NCBI RefSeq assembly: GCF_024105635.1
Contig: NZ_WYDQ01000001.1
Coordinates: 2,852,501-2,916,500 of the forward strand
Direction: 5' to 3'
Source: Oceanicola sp. 502str15
GTDB lineage: Bacteria > Pseudomonadota > Alphaproteobacteria > Rhodobacterales > Rhodobacteraceae
DNA: 64,000 bases
The notes beneath the pieces are model-generated. The model worked only from the letters and a program-made list of their open reading frames with translations, ran no database searches and had not been told where the DNA came from. The position numbers were made by a program, and so were the translations under genes. The first letter of the stretch is position 1; the number at the start of each line of letters is the position of its first letter. Below are positions 9,196-17,502 of this stretch, in pieces.

Positions 9196-11166
9196 TTGAC
9201 GGTGACGGTAACGCCCGAGGGCGATCTTAAGACCATACCTGCGCTTCTGGCGCGCAATAGCCGTCAGTTCGGCAGTCGTCCGGCCTTTCGGGAGAAGGAA
9301 TTCGGGATCTGGCAGAGCTGGACCTGGGCCGAGACCGCCGAGGAGGTGGATGCGCTGGCGATGGGGCTGGTTGCGCTGGGGCTTGAGCCCGGCGACCACC
9401 TGGCGATCATCGGGCGCAACCGGCCTGCGCTGTACTGGTCCTTTGTGGCCGCGCAGAAATGCGGGGCGGTGCCGGTGGCGCTGTATCAGGACGCGAACGC
9501 GGAAGAGATGGCCTATGTGCTGGAGCACTGTGGCGCGCGCTTCGTGATCTGTGGCGACCAGGAACAGGTCGACAAGGTGATCGAGGTGCAGGCGCGGGTC
9601 GAGGGGATCGAGCAGATCATCTACGTCGACAAGCGGGGGCTGCGGAAATACGACCACAGCCAGATGAACGCCTATGCCGATGTGCAGGCCGAAGGGCGTG
9701 CGGGGCGGCAGCGGCTGGAGCCGGTGGTGCGCGAACGCGAGGCGGCGCTGGGGTGGGACGACACCTGCGTCATGCTCTACACCTCCGGCACCACGGGCAA
9801 GCCGAAGGGTGTTGTGCTCAGCAACCGCAACATCATCGAGACCTCGAAGAACTCTGCCGCCTTCGACCATCTGACTGAAAACGAAGAGATTCTGGCCTAC
9901 CTGCCGCTGGCCTGGGTGGGGGATTTCATTTTCTCGGTGGGACAGGCGATGTGGGCCGGGTTCTGCGTGAACTGCCCGGAGAGCGAAAGCACCATGATGA
10001 CCGATCTGCGCGAGATCGGGCCGACCTATTACTTTGCCCCGCCCCGGGTGTTCGAGACCCAGCTGACCTCGGTGATGATCCGGATGGAAGACGCGGGCCG
10101 GGTGAAAAAGTGGTTGTTCGACAAGTACATGGCCCATGCCCGCAAGGTCGGGCCAAGCCTGCTGGACGGCAAGAGCGTGAGCGCGGGCGACCGGCTAAAA
10201 TACAAGCTGGGCGAGCTGTTTGTCTACGGGCCGCTGAAGAACACGCTGGGCTTCAGCCGGGTGCGCGTGGGCTATACGGCCGGCGAGGCGATTGGCCCGG
10301 AAATCTTTGATTTCTATCGCTCTTTGGGGATCAACCTGAAGCAGCTCTACGGCCAGACAGAGGCCAGCGTGTTCATCACCCAGCAGCCCGACAACGAGGT
10401 GCGGGCCGATACGGTGGGGGTGGCGTCACCGGGGGTGGAGCTGAAGATCGACGAGAATGGCGAGGTCTACTATCGCTCTCCCGGTGTCTTCGTGAAGTAC
10501 TACAAGAACGACGAGAGCACCGCCTCGACCAAGGATGCCGAGGGCTGGGTGGCCACCGGCGATGCGGGCTTCATCGAGCCCGAGAGCGGCCACCTGCGCA
10601 TCATCGACCGCGCCAAGGACGTGGGCAAGCTGGCCGATGGCCGGATGTTTGCCCCCAAGTACGTGGAGAACAAGCTCAAGTTCTACCCCAACATCCTTGA
10701 GGCCGTGGTGATCGGCGCGGGCCGCGACCGCTGCTGTGCCATGATCAACATCGACCTCGGGGCCGTGGGCAACTGGGCGGAGCGCAACAACATCGCCTAT
10801 GCGAGTTACCAGGAGCTGGCGGGGCACCCGGATGTGCTCAATATGATCCAAAGCCATGTAGAAGAGGTTAACGCCTCGGTGGCGCAGGACGAGATGCTCG
10901 CGGGATGCCAGATTCATCGCTTTCTGGTGCTTCACAAGCAGCTCGATGCCGATGACGGCGAGCTGACGCGGACGCAGAAGGTGCGGCGCGGGGTGATCGG
11001 CGAGAAATTCTCCGACCTCGTGGACGCGCTCTACGGCGGGTCGCAGACCGTCTTCACCGAGACCGAAGTGACCTATGAGGACGGCCGCAAGGGCTCGATC
11101 AAGGCCACGCTGGAGCTGCGGGATGCGAAGGTGTTCGAGCCTGCGCGGAAGGTGGCTGCCGAATGA
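9196..11166 (+). CDS. AMP-binding long-chain acyl-CoA synthetase-like ligase
   Basis: A 656-residue ANL-superfamily enzyme that should activate a carboxylic acid to its CoA thioester through an acyl-adenylate. The P-loop YTSGTTGKPKG is near residue 195, the A5 motif QLYGQTEA near 378, and the A7/A8 region GWVATGDAGFIE..IIDRAKD near 450-480. The overall pattern is of the long-chain (FAA1-like) branch rather than the aromatic one. The start is TTG at 9196 just after GGGAGGAG; a GTG two codons later (9202) has better spacing and is an alternative. It is the first gene of an operon with all parts of a Liv-type ABC transporter and a PaaK-like ligase, which suggests uptake plus CoA activation of an organic acid. 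The acid is unknown. Confidence 0.92.
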   Translation: MTVTVTPEGDLKTIPALLARNSRQFGSRPAFREKEFGIWQSWTWAETAEEVDALAMGLVALGLEPGDHLAIIGRNRPALYWSFVAAQKCGAVPVALYQDANAEEMAYVLEHCGARFVICGDQEQVDKVIEVQARVEGIEQIIYVDKRGLRKYDHSQMNAYADVQAEGRAGRQRLEPVVREREAALGWDDTCVMLYTSGTTGKPKGVVLSNRNIIETSKNSAAFDHLTENEEILAYLPLAWVGDFIFSVGQAMWAGFCVNCPESESTMMTDLREIGPTYYFAPPRVFETQLTSVMIRMEDAGRVKKWLFDKYMAHARKVGPSLLDGKSVSAGDRLKYKLGELFVYGPLKNTLGFSRVRVGYTAGEAIGPEIFDFYRSLGINLKQLYGQTEASVFITQQPDNEVRADTVGVASPGVELKIDENGEVYYRSPGVFVKYYKNDESTASTKDAEGWVATGDAGFIEPESGHLRIIDRAKDVGKLADGRMFAPKYVENKLKFYPNILEAVVIGAGRDRCCAMINIDLGAVGNWAERNNIAYASYQELAGHPDVLNMIQSHVEEVNASVAQDEMLAGCQIHRFLVLHKQLDADDGELTRTQKVRRGVIGEKFSDLVDALYGGSQTVFTETEVTYEDGRKGSIKATLELRDAKVFEPARKVAAE

Positions 11167-11196
11167 AAATTTCCTGCGATGCCAGGGGGATGACCC

Positions 11197-12018
11197 ATGC
11201 TTGACCAACCCGCCGAGAGCTACGTGACCGCAGATGGCCGCACGATTGGCGGGGTCATGATGGAGATGAAGCACATCACGCTGCGGTTTGGCGGGGTGGT
11301 GGCGATCAAGGATATTTCCTTCGACATCCGCGAGGGCGAGATCCGGGCGATCATCGGCCCGAACGGGGCCGGAAAATCGAGCATGCTCAACGTGATAAGC
11401 GGATTCTACAACCCGCAGGAAGGCGAGGTGTGGTTTCATGGGGCGAAGCGCGCGCCGATGAAGCCCTACGAGGTGGCGCGGCAGGGAATTGCCCGGACAT
11501 TTCAGAACATTGCGCTGTTCGAGGGCATGTCGGTGCTCGACAACATCATGACCGGCCGCCTTGGCTTTATGAAAAGCGGGATGCTGGCCCAGGCGATCTG
11601 GTGGGGCAAGGCCGAGAAGGAAGAGAGCGAGAACCGGGAAGCTGTTGAAAAGATTATCGACTTTCTGGAGATCCAGAACATCCGCAAGACCCCGGTGGGC
11701 CGCCTGCCCTACGGGCTGAAAAAGCGCGTGGAGCTTGGCCGTGCCCTGGCCGCCGAGCCGAAACTGCTGCTGCTCGACGAGCCGATGGCGGGGATGAACG
11801 TGGAGGAGAAGGAGGACATGAGCCGCTTCATCCTCGACGTAAATGACGAATATGGCACGACAATTGCGCTTATCGAACACGATATGGGCGTTGTCATGGA
11901 TCTCAGCGACCGGGTGGTCGTGATGGATTACGGAAAGAAGATCGGGGATGGCACCCCGGACGAAGTGCGCAACAATCAGGCGGTCATTGATGCCTACCTG
12001 GGAGTTGCACATGATTAG
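11197..12018 (+). CDS. Liv-type ABC transporter ATP-binding protein (LivG-like)
   Basis: A 273-residue cytoplasmic ATPase of the branched-chain amino acid/HAAT uptake family. It shows Walker A GPNGAGKSS, a Q-loop region, a signature in the RLPYGLKKRVELGRALA stretch, Walker B LLLLDEPMAGMN and switch histidine ALIEHDMGVVM. The signature is not a standard LSGGQ, as is common in LivG proteins beside acyl-CoA ligases. It starts 30 bp after the ligase and ends with an 8-bp overlap with the next gene. The LivF-like partner is at 17503-18330. Confidence 0.93.
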   Translation: MLDQPAESYVTADGRTIGGVMMEMKHITLRFGGVVAIKDISFDIREGEIRAIIGPNGAGKSSMLNVISGFYNPQEGEVWFHGAKRAPMKPYEVARQGIARTFQNIALFEGMSVLDNIMTGRLGFMKSGMLAQAIWWGKAEKEESENREAVEKIIDFLEIQNIRKTPVGRLPYGLKKRVELGRALAAEPKLLLLDEPMAGMNVEEKEDMSRFILDVNDEYGTTIALIEHDMGVVMDLSDRVVVMDYGKKIGDGTPDEVRNNQAVIDAYLGVAHD

Positions 12019-12583
12019 AGAGATCGCCGCCTTAACCGCCCTTCATGTGCGAAAACTATCGGGACACAACCTGTACACACCCTGTGCACACCCCGTGCAT
12101 ACGCGCGCGGCCTTCGCCGCTGCGGCGGTTTTGTTAACCGCTCTGTACGCTGCCCCCGCCCGCGCCGTCGCGCCGGACGTTCTGGAAACCTACCTGACCT
12201 ATTGTACCGAGGCCGTCGCCCTCGGCGACCCGACCGGCCCGGCGCTTCCGGTGGGAACGCAGGCCAACGAGACCGGCGCGATCCTGACCGAACCCAAGGT
12301 GCCGCATTTCTCGATGCACCGCGATGCGCGCGAGGACTGGCTCTGCGAGGTGGGCGACAAGCAGGCGAGCGTGCTGACCCGGACGGTGGAGGACTACCTG
12401 CGCGAAGTGCGGACGGTGGACAAGTATCGCACCAGCTACGGCGACACGCTCTACATTGCCGCCACCATCTGCGTTGGCCCCAATGCGGTGGCGCTGATCC
12501 TGAACGGCCCGCTCAGTGACGAGCTCAGCATGGGCACGGTGGTGTTTACCGGCGGCAAGGTCAGCGCGGGGTGCGCGGGATGA
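12011..12583 (+). CDS. secreted protein of unknown function (190 aa)
   Basis: I do not recognise a family. The start at 12011 overlaps the end of the LivG-like gene by 8 bp and has GGGAG six bases before the ATG. Residues about 29-52 (HTRAAFAAAAVLL...PARA) form a Sec signal peptide after an unusually long, Cys/His-containing leader. An in-frame GTG at 12095 would begin right at the signal, giving 162 residues, but it has no Shine-Dalgarno sequence. The mature part has two or three cysteines that could form disulfides. Its place between the ATPase and permease genes suggests a periplasmic accessory role in the same uptake system. Confidence 0.72.
   Translation: MIREIAALTALHVRKLSGHNLYTPCAHPVHTRAAFAAAAVLLTALYAAPARAVAPDVLETYLTYCTEAVALGDPTGPALPVGTQANETGAILTEPKVPHFSMHRDAREDWLCEVGDKQASVLTRTVEDYLREVRTVDKYRTSYGDTLYIAATICVGPNAVALILNGPLSDELSMGTVVFTGGKVSAGCAG
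12071..12103 (+). repeat. imperfect 11-bp tandem repeat, three copies
   Basis: CTGTACACACC, CTGTGCACACC and CCGTGCATACG follow each other at 12071, 12082 and 12093. The period is not a multiple of three and falls inside the leader-coding part of the secreted-protein gene, directly before the alternative GTG start. It may be chance, a slippage product, or a sign that this stretch is untranslated. Confidence 0.5.
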
Positions 12584-13107
12584 GGCTTGCGGCGCTTCTC
12601 CTGATGCTCGCTGCCGCCCCGGCCGGGGCGAACCCGGGGGCGATCGGGGACGCGATCGGCTTGTGCCGCGCCGTGGTGGAGGCCGAAAGCCCGGAGCCGC
12701 TGGAGGCGGCCGGGCTGGAGCTTGTGCGCCGGTTCGAGCTGGGCGCGCCACAATGGGGCGCGATCTACGGGGCGCCGGGCCGCATCGGCACCATCGGCGC
12801 CGGGCTGGACGAGTTGAACCGGGACGGGCGCGACATGGAGGAGGTGCATTGCTATCTTGCCCTCCCTGCCCCGACCCGCTCCAGCCAGACCCGCTGGGAG
12901 AAGCTGGCCATGGGGCCGGTGATGGCGCTTGAGGCCGAGGGCTTCGAGCGCCACGGCGGCACCCCGGCCAGCCCCGGCTTGCGCAAGTGCCCGATGATCG
13001 GAAAGCCAACCTTCGTGCGGCTCTACACCATGGAGCGGACCGACCCGCCCGAGGTGCGCGTGTGGGTGACAGATACCGGCCCGTCCGGACAGACCTGCAA
13101 GGAGTGA
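12580..13107 (+). CDS. secreted protein of unknown function (175 aa)
   Basis: This gene starts in a 4-bp ATGA overlap with the preceding gene. MRLAALLLMLAAAPAGA is a clean Sec signal peptide, so the mature protein is periplasmic. The rest is soluble, with cysteines near residues 24, 95, 138 and 172, but shows no motif I recognise. It is followed 4 bp later by the permease gene. Tight coupling on both sides makes it a genuine operon member, and with its upstream neighbour it forms a pair of unknown secreted proteins embedded in a transporter operon. Confidence 0.78.
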   Translation: MRLAALLLMLAAAPAGANPGAIGDAIGLCRAVVEAESPEPLEAAGLELVRRFELGAPQWGAIYGAPGRIGTIGAGLDELNRDGRDMEEVHCYLALPAPTRSSQTRWEKLAMGPVMALEAEGFERHGGTPASPGLRKCPMIGKPTFVRLYTMERTDPPEVRVWVTDTGPSGQTCKE

Positions 13108-13111
13108 CCTG

Positions 13112-14098
13112 ATGCCCGACCAGCTCTTGTTTGCCATGGAAGTGACCCTGAACGGGCTGATGGCGGGGGTCATGTATGCGTTGGTGGCGCTGGGGTTCGT
13201 GCTGATCTTCAAGGCCAGCGGGATCTTCAACTACGCGCAGGGGGTCATGGCGCTGTTTGCGGCGATGACGCTGGTGGGGTTGCAGGACGGGCAGATCCCG
13301 TTCAGCCACCTGATCAACGCGATCTTCGGCACCGATCTGCACCACTTCGGGTGGCACCTGCCGGCGGTGGTGGCGATCATCGGGACGGTGCTGGTGATGA
13401 TCGCCTTTGCCTGGGCGGTGAACCAGCTGATCCTGAAGCACCTCGTGAATCAGGAGCCGATCATCCTGTTCATGGCGACCATCGGGCTGGCCTATTTCCT
13501 TGAAGGGCTGGGCGATCTGATGTGGGGCTCGGACATCAAGAAGCTCGACGTGGGTTTGCCGCAGGGGATCAACGGGTGGATCGACGAGACCACCTTCAAC
13601 GCCTTCGGCTACGGCTTCTTCATCGACAACCTCGACCTCGTGGCAACCCTCGTGGCGGCGCTGCTCGTCACCGGGCTGGTGCTGTTTTCGCAATATACCA
13701 AGCAGGGCCGCGCGCTGCGGGCGGTGGCGGATGACCATCAGGCGGCGCTGAGCGTGGGCATCAGCCTGCGGTTCATCTGGGTGCTGGTCTGGGGGATTGC
13801 CGGGTTCGTGGCGCTGGTGGCGGGGATGATGTGGGGCACCAAAAGCGGTGTGCAGTTCAGCCTCAGCCTGATTGCGCTGAAAGCCCTGCCGGTGCTGATG
13901 CTGGGCGGCTTCACCTCGATCCCCGGCGCCATCGTGGGCGGGCTGATCATCGGGATGGGGGAGAAGCTGTTCGAGTTTCTTGTCGGGCCGCTGGTGGGCG
14001 GGGCGACGGAGAACTGGTTTGCCTATGTGCTGGCGCTGATCTTTCTCGTGTTCCGCCCGCAGGGCCTGTTTGGGGAGCGCATCATTGAACGGGTCTGA
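13112..14098 (+). CDS. Liv-type ABC transporter permease (LivH-like)
   Basis: A 328-residue inner-membrane permease of the branched-chain amino acid/HAAT family with about eight hydrophobic helices. The N-terminal LNGLMAGVMYALVALGF and the NYAQGVMALFAA segment are typical LivH features; the cytoplasmic loop RALRAVADDHQAALSVGI is the expected contact site for the ATPase. It begins 4 bp after the secreted-protein gene. Its LivM-like partner follows at 14888 after a gap that holds an opposite-strand gene. Confidence 0.94.
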   Translation: MPDQLLFAMEVTLNGLMAGVMYALVALGFVLIFKASGIFNYAQGVMALFAAMTLVGLQDGQIPFSHLINAIFGTDLHHFGWHLPAVVAIIGTVLVMIAFAWAVNQLILKHLVNQEPIILFMATIGLAYFLEGLGDLMWGSDIKKLDVGLPQGINGWIDETTFNAFGYGFFIDNLDLVATLVAALLVTGLVLFSQYTKQGRALRAVADDHQAALSVGISLRFIWVLVWGIAGFVALVAGMMWGTKSGVQFSLSLIALKALPVLMLGGFTSIPGAIVGGLIIGMGEKLFEFLVGPLVGGATENWFAYVLALIFLVFRPQGLFGERIIERV

Positions 14099-14200
14099 TC
14101 CGATCTTTGCCATCTTGCCGGGCAGAAGGACGGGTGGCGGTATGGCCCGCCTGGGGCGCCGGGATGCGGCGCCTTGCGCGGCGCAGGGGCGCGGTCGGTG

Positions 14201-14503
14201 TCAGCCCTGTGTGGCGGCGACGAACACGCCGAGGCCGACGGCACCCAGCCCGAGCAGGATGATGGCGGCCTGCACCGAGACGCCGAAGAACACGGCGATG
14301 GCCACGATCAGCACCGCCGAGACGATGAGATACGGCATCAGGCCTCGGATCACCTCGACGATGGCGCTCTGCACCCGGTCGAGCAGACGGCCGAACACCC
14401 CTTCGCGGGGTTTGCGCATCTCGTCTTCGCCCGGCACCTCATCCAGCGGCTGGATCTGGGCCTGCGGCGACAGGGCGACAAAGCGATTCTTCGTGTCGGG
14501 CAT
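14201..14503 (-). CDS. small two-helix membrane protein, opposite strand within the operon
   Basis: A 100-residue protein starting MPDTKNRFVALSPQ. The N-terminal half is charged and soluble (about 1-55). It is followed by an amphipathic helix and two hydrophobic segments (about 58-77 and 80-97) ending VAATQG. The start at 14503 was preferred over one eight codons upstream because the protein-like pattern begins there; the RBS is weak (AGAGAG). It reads against the flanking transporter genes, so it either has its own promoter in the 14504-14887 gap or is controlled by antisense transcription. No family is recognised. Confidence 0.65.
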   Translation of the reverse strand: MPDTKNRFVALSPQAQIQPLDEVPGEDEMRKPREGVFGRLLDRVQSAIVEVIRGLMPYLIVSAVLIVAIAVFFGVSVQAAIILLGLGAVGLGVFVAATQG

Positions 14504-14887
14504 CTCGGCTCTCTGGTGGGCTCTCATGCGTTGCGTTGGAAAGAATTTGCCTGAAAATTGCGGCGACCGCTTGGCGGGATTGTCTCAAAAGCGGGGAGTC
14601 CGGCCTGCAACCTCAGGGTGCATAGGCGGTTTGAGACTGCCTGCGGCACGGCCGACGGCACGGCGCTGCAATGGTTTTTCGGCCCCTGTTTCTGCGATGG
14701 AAACAAACGATTGGGGCAGCGCGGAGGCACCTTCGTCAGGGTTGTGCGGCCCCGGCCGAGTGGCATCTTCGACGGGACGCAGGCTGCGCCCGGAGATTAC
14801 GAGACTGGCCTGCTTCGCAGGGAGCAGGAACGGACCAACTGCGGGCGGCCCCAGGGCGGGCCGGGCCGGAAGCGGAGGACAGGGCTG
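14504..14887. other. 384-bp gap between the antisense small gene and the LivM-like permease
   Basis: I see no convincing gene here. An in-frame upstream extension of the permease exists, but it reads Arg/Gly-rich and not like a protein. The gap contains a spaced inverted repeat (GTCTCAAA at 14582-14589, TTTGAGAC at 14630-14637), room for the antisense gene's promoter, and GGAGG about 9 bases before the permease start. Confidence 0.5.
14582..14637. repeat. spaced inverted repeat GTCTCAAA...TTTGAGAC
   Basis: Two perfect 8-bp complementary arms separated by 40 bases, about 80 bp upstream of the antisense gene's start and 250 bp before the LivM-like gene. They could close a larger RNA fold or be a looped operator. 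No function can be assigned. Confidence 0.35.
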
Positions 14888-15964
14888 ATGCTGTATCGCG
14901 AGGCGGGCGACTTCAAGACGAGCTATGCGGAGGACAGCCAGACCTTTCCGATCAAGTTCGACCGCTGGCGCTACTACGCGGTGCTGGCGGTGGCCTTCGG
15001 GGTCATTCCGTTCTTCATAAACGACTACTGGGTCAGCGCGATTTTCCTGCCCTTCCTGATCTATTCGATCGCCGCCATCGGGCTGAACATCCTGACCGGC
15101 TATTGCGGGCAGGTGAGCCTTGGCACCGGCGGGTTCATGGCGGTGGGGGCCTATGCCTGCTACAAGCTGATGACCGCCTTCCCCGATATCAGCATCTTCT
15201 TTCACGTGATCCTCGCGGGGGGCATCACGGCGGGCGTGGGCATTCTGTTTGGCCTGCCGAGCCTGCGGATCAAGGGGTTCTACCTTGCCGTGGCGACGCT
15301 GGCGGCGCAGTTCTTTCTGGTGTGGATCTTCAACCGGGTGCCGTGGTTCTACAACTATTCGGCCACGGGCCAGATCAGCGCGCCGGAGCGCACGGTGTTT
15401 GGCGTGAAGGTGACGGGCCCGGAAACCGATGCCTGGGCGACCTACCTGTTCTGCCTCGTCTTCGTGGTGCTGGTGGCCTGGCTGGCGCGCAACCTGACGC
15501 GGGGCACGGTGGGCCGGAAGTGGATGGCGATCCGCGACATGGACATTGCCGCCGAGATCATCGGGGTGAACCCGCTGACGGCCAAGCTCTCGGCCTTTGC
15601 AGTCTCGTCCTTCTTCATCGGGATCGCGGGGGCGCTGTTCTTTGCGGTCTATCTCGGGGCGGTCGAGGTGGGCGAGGTCTTCGGGATCAACAAGAGCTTT
15701 CTGGTGCTGTTCATGGTGATCATCGGGGGCCTCGGCTCGATCTTCGGGAGCTTCGCGGGGGCGGCGTTTCTGGTGCTGCTGCCGGTCATTCTGAAGAACC
15801 TTCTGGTCGGCACGCTGGGGTGGCCGACCGATCTGGCGGCGCATCTGGAGTTCATGATCGTGGGCGCCCTCATCATCGTTTTCCTCGTCGCGGAACCGCA
15901 CGGGCTGGCGCAGCTCTGGCGGGTGGCGAAGGACAAGCTGAGGCTCTGGCCGTTCCCGCATTAG
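14888..15964 (+). CDS. Liv-type ABC transporter permease (LivM-like)
   Basis: A 358-residue inner-membrane permease that pairs with the LivH-like protein. After a soluble N-terminus of about 35 residues come roughly nine hydrophobic helices. The GLNILTGYCGQVSLGTGGFMAVGAYA region (about residues 70-95) and the loop RKWMAIRDMDIAAEIIGVN are characteristic of LivM. The start at 14888 is set by GGAGG upstream and by where family-like sequence begins. The gene is followed by a short GC-rich region with a palindromic repeat, then the binding-protein gene. Confidence 0.93.
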   Translation: MLYREAGDFKTSYAEDSQTFPIKFDRWRYYAVLAVAFGVIPFFINDYWVSAIFLPFLIYSIAAIGLNILTGYCGQVSLGTGGFMAVGAYACYKLMTAFPDISIFFHVILAGGITAGVGILFGLPSLRIKGFYLAVATLAAQFFLVWIFNRVPWFYNYSATGQISAPERTVFGVKVTGPETDAWATYLFCLVFVVLVAWLARNLTRGTVGRKWMAIRDMDIAAEIIGVNPLTAKLSAFAVSSFFIGIAGALFFAVYLGAVEVGEVFGINKSFLVLFMVIIGGLGSIFGSFAGAAFLVLLPVILKNLLVGTLGWPTDLAAHLEFMIVGALIIVFLVAEPHGLAQLWRVAKDKLRLWPFPH

Positions 15965-15976
15965 GGCGGGCGAGCG

Positions 15977-16000
15977 GTAGGTGGGTTGCACCCACCCTAC
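15977..16000. repeat. palindromic intergenic element GTAGGTGGG-TTGCA-CCCACCCTAC
   Basis: A near-perfect palindrome of 9-10 bp arms in the 158-bp gap between the LivM-like and binding-protein genes. Short GC-rich palindromes containing GGGTGGGTTGCACCC are common between genes in this bacterial family and behave like REP elements. Here it may also form a transcript stem-loop. Confidence 0.5.
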
Positions 16001-16122
16001 GGATTGCTTCGGGCGGGAGTGCCCGGACAAGGGATTGGCCCACCGCACGGGCCGAGGAGGAGGAGACCGGGGGAGAACCCCGGCACAACGCAACATCGGA
16101 CCAACCAAGGGAGGAGACCCCG

Positions 16123-17406
16123 ATGAGACTGAAACTTGCAACACTGGCGCTTGGCGCGGTGATGGCCGCCGCTCCGGCGATGGCAGAGATCACCATGTCG
16201 GCGCTGAGCTACCGCACCGGCCCCTATGCGGCCAACGGCATTCCGTTTGCGGATGGCTACCAGGACTATTTCACCCTGCTCAACGAGCGTGACGGCGGCA
16301 TTGGCGGCGAGATGATCAACCTCGTCGAATGCGAGACCGGCTACAACACCGAGAAGGGTGTGGAGTGCTACGAGGCCACCAAGGGCGAAGGTGTGCTGGT
16401 GTATCAGCCGCTCTCGACCGGGATCACCTATCAGCTGATCCCCAAGGCCACCGCCGATGGCATTCCGATGCACACGATGGGCTATGGCCGGACCTCCGCC
16501 AAGAATGGCGCGGTGTTCCCCTATATCTTCAACTATCCGGCGAACTACTGGGACGGCGCCTCGATCGCGATCACCCATATTGCAAACGAGGAAGGCGGCG
16601 ACCTGACCGGCAAGAAGATTGCGCTGGTCTATCACAACTCCGCCTATGGCAAGGAGCCGATCCGCACGCTGGAGAGCCTGGCCGAGAAGCATGGCTATGA
16701 GCTGAGCCTGCTGCCGGTCGACCATCCGGGGCAGGAGCAGAAGAGCCAGTGGCTTCAGATCCGCCGCGAAAAGCCGGATTACGTGATCATGTGGGGCTGG
16801 GGCGTGATGAACCAGGTTGCCGTGCAGGAGGCGGTGAACATCCGCTATCCGATGGATCATTTCATTGGCATCTGGTGGTCGGGTTCGGAGAACGACGTGC
16901 TGCCCGCCGGTGACGGTGCCAATGGCTACAAGGCTCTGACCTTTCACAATCTGGGAGATGATTATCCGATTTATGCCGATCTGAAGACCCATGTTGTGGA
17001 CACCGGCAAGGCCGCAGGTGCGGGCGATCAGCTTGGCACGGCGCTCTATAACCGGGGCATGTATGCCGCGATGCTGGCGGCCGAAGCGATCAAGACCGCG
17101 CAGGAGATGAGCGGTGAGAGCGCCATCACCCCGGCGCAGATGCGCGACGGCATGGAGAACCTCGAGATCACGGAAGCCAAGATGGCGGCGCTCGGCCTGC
17201 CCGGCTTTGGCCCGGAGTTCAAGGTGAGCTGCGAGAACCACGGCGGCGACGGCTATGGTGCCGTGGCCCAGTGGGATGCGGCTGCCGGCGAGTGGAGCCT
17301 GATCACCGACTACTACCAGTCGGATCAGGAAATCCTCGCGCCGCTGATCGAGGAAGACAGCGCGGCCTATGCCGCCGAAGCGGGCGTGGAGCCGGCCTGC
17401 AACTGA
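16123..17406 (+). CDS. ABC transporter substrate-binding protein (Liv/HAAT type I)
   Basis: A 427-residue periplasmic binding protein. MRLKLATLALGAVMAAAPAMA is a Sec signal peptide with cleavage at residue 21. The mature part has the type I periplasmic fold of the LivJ/amide-urea-aromatic acid group, with segments such as GKKIALVYHNSAYGKEPI near residue 165 and YVIMWGWGVMNQ near 220. GGGAGGAG precedes the ATG. The ligand cannot be read; the flanking CoA ligases make an organic acid, possibly aromatic or fatty, more likely than an amino acid. A strong stem-loop follows the gene. Confidence 0.93.
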   Translation: MRLKLATLALGAVMAAAPAMAEITMSALSYRTGPYAANGIPFADGYQDYFTLLNERDGGIGGEMINLVECETGYNTEKGVECYEATKGEGVLVYQPLSTGITYQLIPKATADGIPMHTMGYGRTSAKNGAVFPYIFNYPANYWDGASIAITHIANEEGGDLTGKKIALVYHNSAYGKEPIRTLESLAEKHGYELSLLPVDHPGQEQKSQWLQIRREKPDYVIMWGWGVMNQVAVQEAVNIRYPMDHFIGIWWSGSENDVLPAGDGANGYKALTFHNLGDDYPIYADLKTHVVDTGKAAGAGDQLGTALYNRGMYAAMLAAEAIKTAQEMSGESAITPAQMRDGMENLEITEAKMAALGLPGFGPEFKVSCENHGGDGYGAVAQWDAAAGEWSLITDYYQSDQEILAPLIEEDSAAYAAEAGVEPACN

Positions 17407-17415
17407 TGCGAACCT

Positions 17416-17441
17416 CCCCGGCCGGCACTCGTCGGCCGGGG
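17416..17441 (+). terminator. stem-loop after the binding-protein gene
   Basis: CCCCGGCCG (17416-17424) and CGGCCGGGG (17433-17441) form a perfect 9-bp GC stem with an 8-base loop, followed by CCTTTC. The weak T-run inside an operon points to a partial terminator or 3' mRNA-stabilising hairpin, a common way to express binding proteins above the membrane components. Confidence 0.6.
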
Positions 17442-17502
17442 CCTTTCAGGCAATTTGCGAGATGAACCGGGGGCGAGCTGCCGCCGGGAGGAGAGCCGGA
17501 CC

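Noticed and set aside
12134..14113. Antisense open frame of about 659 codons over the two secreted-protein genes and the permease
   Set aside because: The translation is Arg/His/Pro-rich and shadow-like; the plus-strand genes have signal peptides, helices and coupled starts.
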